A stretch of 64,000 nucleotides of DNA from Oidiodendron maius Zn (taxonomy: Eukaryota; Ascomycota; Leotiomycetes; Myxotrichaceae). Location: the NCBI GenBank assembly GCA_000827325.1, contig KN832871.1:2852001-2916000 (forward strand). The letters are read 5' to 3'. This document shows, piece after piece, positions 61,556 through 64,000 of this stretch; position 1 is the stretch's first letter, and each line of letters starts with the position of its first letter. The notes below the pieces were generated by a model that was not told the DNA's origin, made no database searches, and worked only from the letters and a program-made list of their open reading frames with translations. Position numbers and translations under genes: made by a program.

Positions 61556-63675
61556 TCATGGGCCCATCTTGCTGATAGTTGGTTCGTCGGGGTCGATAAG
61601 GTATGCCAGATGAGCCCAGACGCGCCAATGTAGGATACCAATATGTGCAATTTTAGTGGCAATCTCCTTGATCTCATCTCTTGAAGGATCGCGCTGCGTG
61701 TTCGCGATGCCTAGAGGATTTTTCTGCACAGCCGCCAGCTCAAATATTTGTAAACACGTCAGAGGTGAATACGTTTCAACGAGCTTATGTAGGGTGGGGA
61801 AGAGCTGCACTAGGACTCGTTCTTTCGCATTCCGATATCTTTCGGAGCTTGGGTTGGAGAGATGGCGCTCTAGTTCGGACTCAAATGCTGGTAGTCTCGC
61901 CAGGGGTGTTGCTGTTGAACGCAATATTTGGAGCGCAAGGGACGGTGCAAGTACAGTCCACCTCTTTGGTGTCATGGCCGGATCTAAGATAGCTATGAGG
62001 GAGTTGCGAACTTGGGAAGTAGAGTCCGGGATTGGGGGTGAGAGATATAGCGGGATTGGAGAGCACGTGTCTGGAGTTGACGCAGTAGATGATGGCGATG
62101 AGTGACCGCTGGATGTCGAAGACAGAGCCAGTGAGTCGTTTTCGAGATTTGACTGCCATTCCTGGACCCGTAAGGTGGATTGGCTCAATGTGCGGCTGTC
62201 TAGTGAAGAGCCTGATTTAGTTTTCGAAGCAAAGTGGTGTGGAAGCGGGAGCGTGGGGGACGAATGCAATGCGTTATAACTCGGCGATGTCGGGCAATGG
62301 TATGGAGATGTTTTAGTTGAAGTTACCGGCGTGTCATCATACTGCATCACCAAAGCCCTTTGTTTCCTGCTAGCTGACTCCCACTCGTGGAAAAAGTGCA
62401 TGCAGATCTCAAGATTAATTGAGTTCTCGACATCTGCACGCAATTTGACCAAGCGTTCCTCGTCGAAGAGGAAGGTATGTGGTACCATCACCTCCGATTC
62501 AGATGGCATTGCTAATTCTACGAGTCCTTTCATGAAGTGCCACGTATTCGTGATTTGTGTTGTTATTATCGGAGAAAATGGGGCTATATCTGGTAGGCAG
62601 CATGCTCGTTTGAACCAGGTATGCGCCTCGGCCAGGTCAATTCGCCCCGAAGAGATTTTTTTGATGAAGTATTTTTGTTCGAAGTGTATGGTGTCTTCAA
62701 TCAACAGAGGCCGTAGGCACCGGATTTGGTGGTTAGCAACGTCCTACGACATATTAGCACAGATGGCATGTAAAGGAACGTTTTGGGTGATATCAAGACA
62801 ATACATATAATAATAAAGCTAGGTTGGGAACTTACGAGCTTCATAGCTTCTAATATACCGAGCAGCGTGCTTATCCCTCCTACCAGCGACACAACATCGC
62901 CCTCTTTGCTACCTCTACTGATCTGAACTACCATCTCGTCGACCCAAGCGTCTCTCATTGGGGCACAGTGGCACTTTATCAGTTGGGATAACCACATCGC
63001 AAGCTTGACTAGATCTGCCACACCCTTTCGGAACTGCTGCATAAGCAAGTCCACGTTAAAAGTATCTTCCACCGATGCTCGATCACGTTGAGGAACCAGC
63101 GTTTCCAGTATTTCTCGAATGGTTCTCAGCGTAACCGGTAAGCACCAATCTTCACCATTTAGCTCTTTCTCAAAGAGCTCTCGATTCTCCAAGTAGCGTT
63201 GAATCTGTTTACGCATAGTAACCCAGAAATCTGATGCCTTCTGCTTCTTCCTCCGGCCTTTCTCGCCATCTAGATTGGGTCTGAAATGGAGAGCTGGATC
63301 AAAGTTGATATCATGGCGTAGCTTTGGGCTGTGGATGATCTTATTGACATCAAGCTCACCGAGAGTTAATTTTGTTACCGGTGGCTCGAGGGGGGTGGTT
63401 TGCTCCTTCGTTCTCTGCTTGCTCTCGCTGTCTGCTACGTGGGCCGTATCGGTGGCGTAATTTGCGTTTCTCGGTGATGGGTCTGCTCCTGGCTGGCTTG
63501 CGGACTCCATACCATATTCATTTGACCCAATGATCTCTACTGAGCCTTGCGACCTAGCCTCGTTTACTCCTGGAGCCGCAATGGATCCACCATCGTCGCT
63601 GGAAGGAGGGTTGGGACGGCCATTGGTCGCCGCAAAGCTGTCTCCCTGCTCCGTCTTTCCAGCCTCGTGTGACAT
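61556..63675 (-). CDS. Tcp11/Sok1-type protein, 675 aa, two exons
   Basis: Exons are 62836-63675 and 61556-62743, with a 92 bp intron at 62744-62835 that joins ILEAMKL to DVANHQIRCL in the middle of the Tcp11 domain. The start at 63675 (MSHEAGKTEQ) is the first ATG; the frame stays open upstream but only from a GTG. Residues 1-100 are disordered. The helical Tcp11 domain follows, with QQFRKGVADLVKLAMWLSQL, APMRDAWVDEMVVQIS and LLIEDTIHFEQKYFIKKI. A Ser/Thr/Pro-rich insert (about 415-530) precedes the last helical part. It is closer in length and layout to yeast Sok1 than the 992-residue member at 13940-16918. Sok1 is known genetically as a suppressor of protein kinase A deficiency; a link to cAMP/PKA signalling is inferred. 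Confidence 0.9.
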
Positions 63676-64000
63676 TATTCTTCTCCCCCTCTCAGCGCAG
63701 CCACAAGCGGACTTCCCCAATCTCAAGCTCGTGACGTTGGGAAGTGTTGATATTATAATTGGCCTTAAATCCAGGGAGGCTCTTTTTCTCGAGTGGTCTT
63801 GGTCAAGATAGTGTGAATACACAAAGTCCTGATGTTCATGTTAGTATACCTTTTGCAGCAAACAACGAACTGTGATGGTGTTGGCATTTATTGATCTCGT
63901 GGGCTCGGCAAGCGACATTGTGCGACTCTCATGATTCGAGCAGCGCAGTGTCTCGAGGGCATCCGGGTAGCCGCAAGAGGGGCAATGGGTGTTTGTATAC
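63676..64000. promoter_or_regulatory. Upstream region of the second Tcp11 gene, window edge
   Basis: Presumed promoter and leader. Nothing else is recognised in this short stretch. Confidence 0.4.

Overview
The window is a 64 kb piece of nuclear DNA from a filamentous ascomycete (Pezizomycotina). The signs are compact GT-AG introns (mostly 41-110 bp), fungal-only protein families (GRGGxGN/DUF3602 protein, SOG2, a Tcp11-domain pair), and a decayed NACHT-WD40 (NLR-like) gene of the kind that multiplies in these fungi. Intergenic space is generous for a fungus, about 17 genes in 64 kb. That and the gene set would fit a Leotiomycete or relative, but the class is a guess.

Layout. 0-3.6 kb: a minus-strand short-chain dehydrogenase, an AT-rich gene-free stretch, then a minus-strand HAPSTR1/C16orf72-like protein. 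4.1-7.8 kb: the ISWI chromatin remodeller (five exons, + strand). 9.9-11.2 kb: a CCCH zinc-finger protein (-). 13.9-16.9 kb: a long Tcp11-domain protein (-). 18.1-19.3 kb: a secreted Ser/Thr-rich wall protein (-). 21.3-21.9 kb: the NLR relic. 23.0-28.6 kb: a 1848-residue disordered protein (-). 30.6-32.0 kb: an IFRD-family protein (-), divergent from an FHA protein with a C-terminal membrane anchor (32.8-35.1 kb, +). 38.0-38.3 kb: a small two-exon Cys-rich protein. 42.1-42.5 kb: a GRGGxGN-repeat protein. 43.3-45.3 kb: an N gap flanked by two identical 484 bp sequences, probably an assembly artefact. 45.8-47.3 kb: dynactin Arp1 (+). 48.3-49.9 kb: glutathione reductase (+) with two candidate start codons. 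50.8-53.9 kb: an unrecognised 939-residue protein (+). 54.9-56.7 kb: a short RecQ helicase (-). 57.6-60.6 kb: SOG2 of the RAM/NDR kinase pathway (+). 61.6-63.7 kb: a second Tcp11/Sok1-type protein (-).

The genes are mostly housekeeping and signalling functions and form no operon or biosynthetic cluster. A loose theme is growth and polarity signalling (SOG2, two Tcp11/Sok1 proteins, GRGGxGN protein, Arp1), but adjacency of that kind may be chance. The most interesting points are three NDR-kinase consensus sites (HxRxxS) in SOG2, the dual start in glutathione reductase, the dismembered NLR, the tail-anchored FHA protein, repeated Ala/Gly modules in the 1848-residue protein, and the false duplication around the gap. 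All exon borders were placed by eye from splice signals and reading-frame continuity. No homology search was run.
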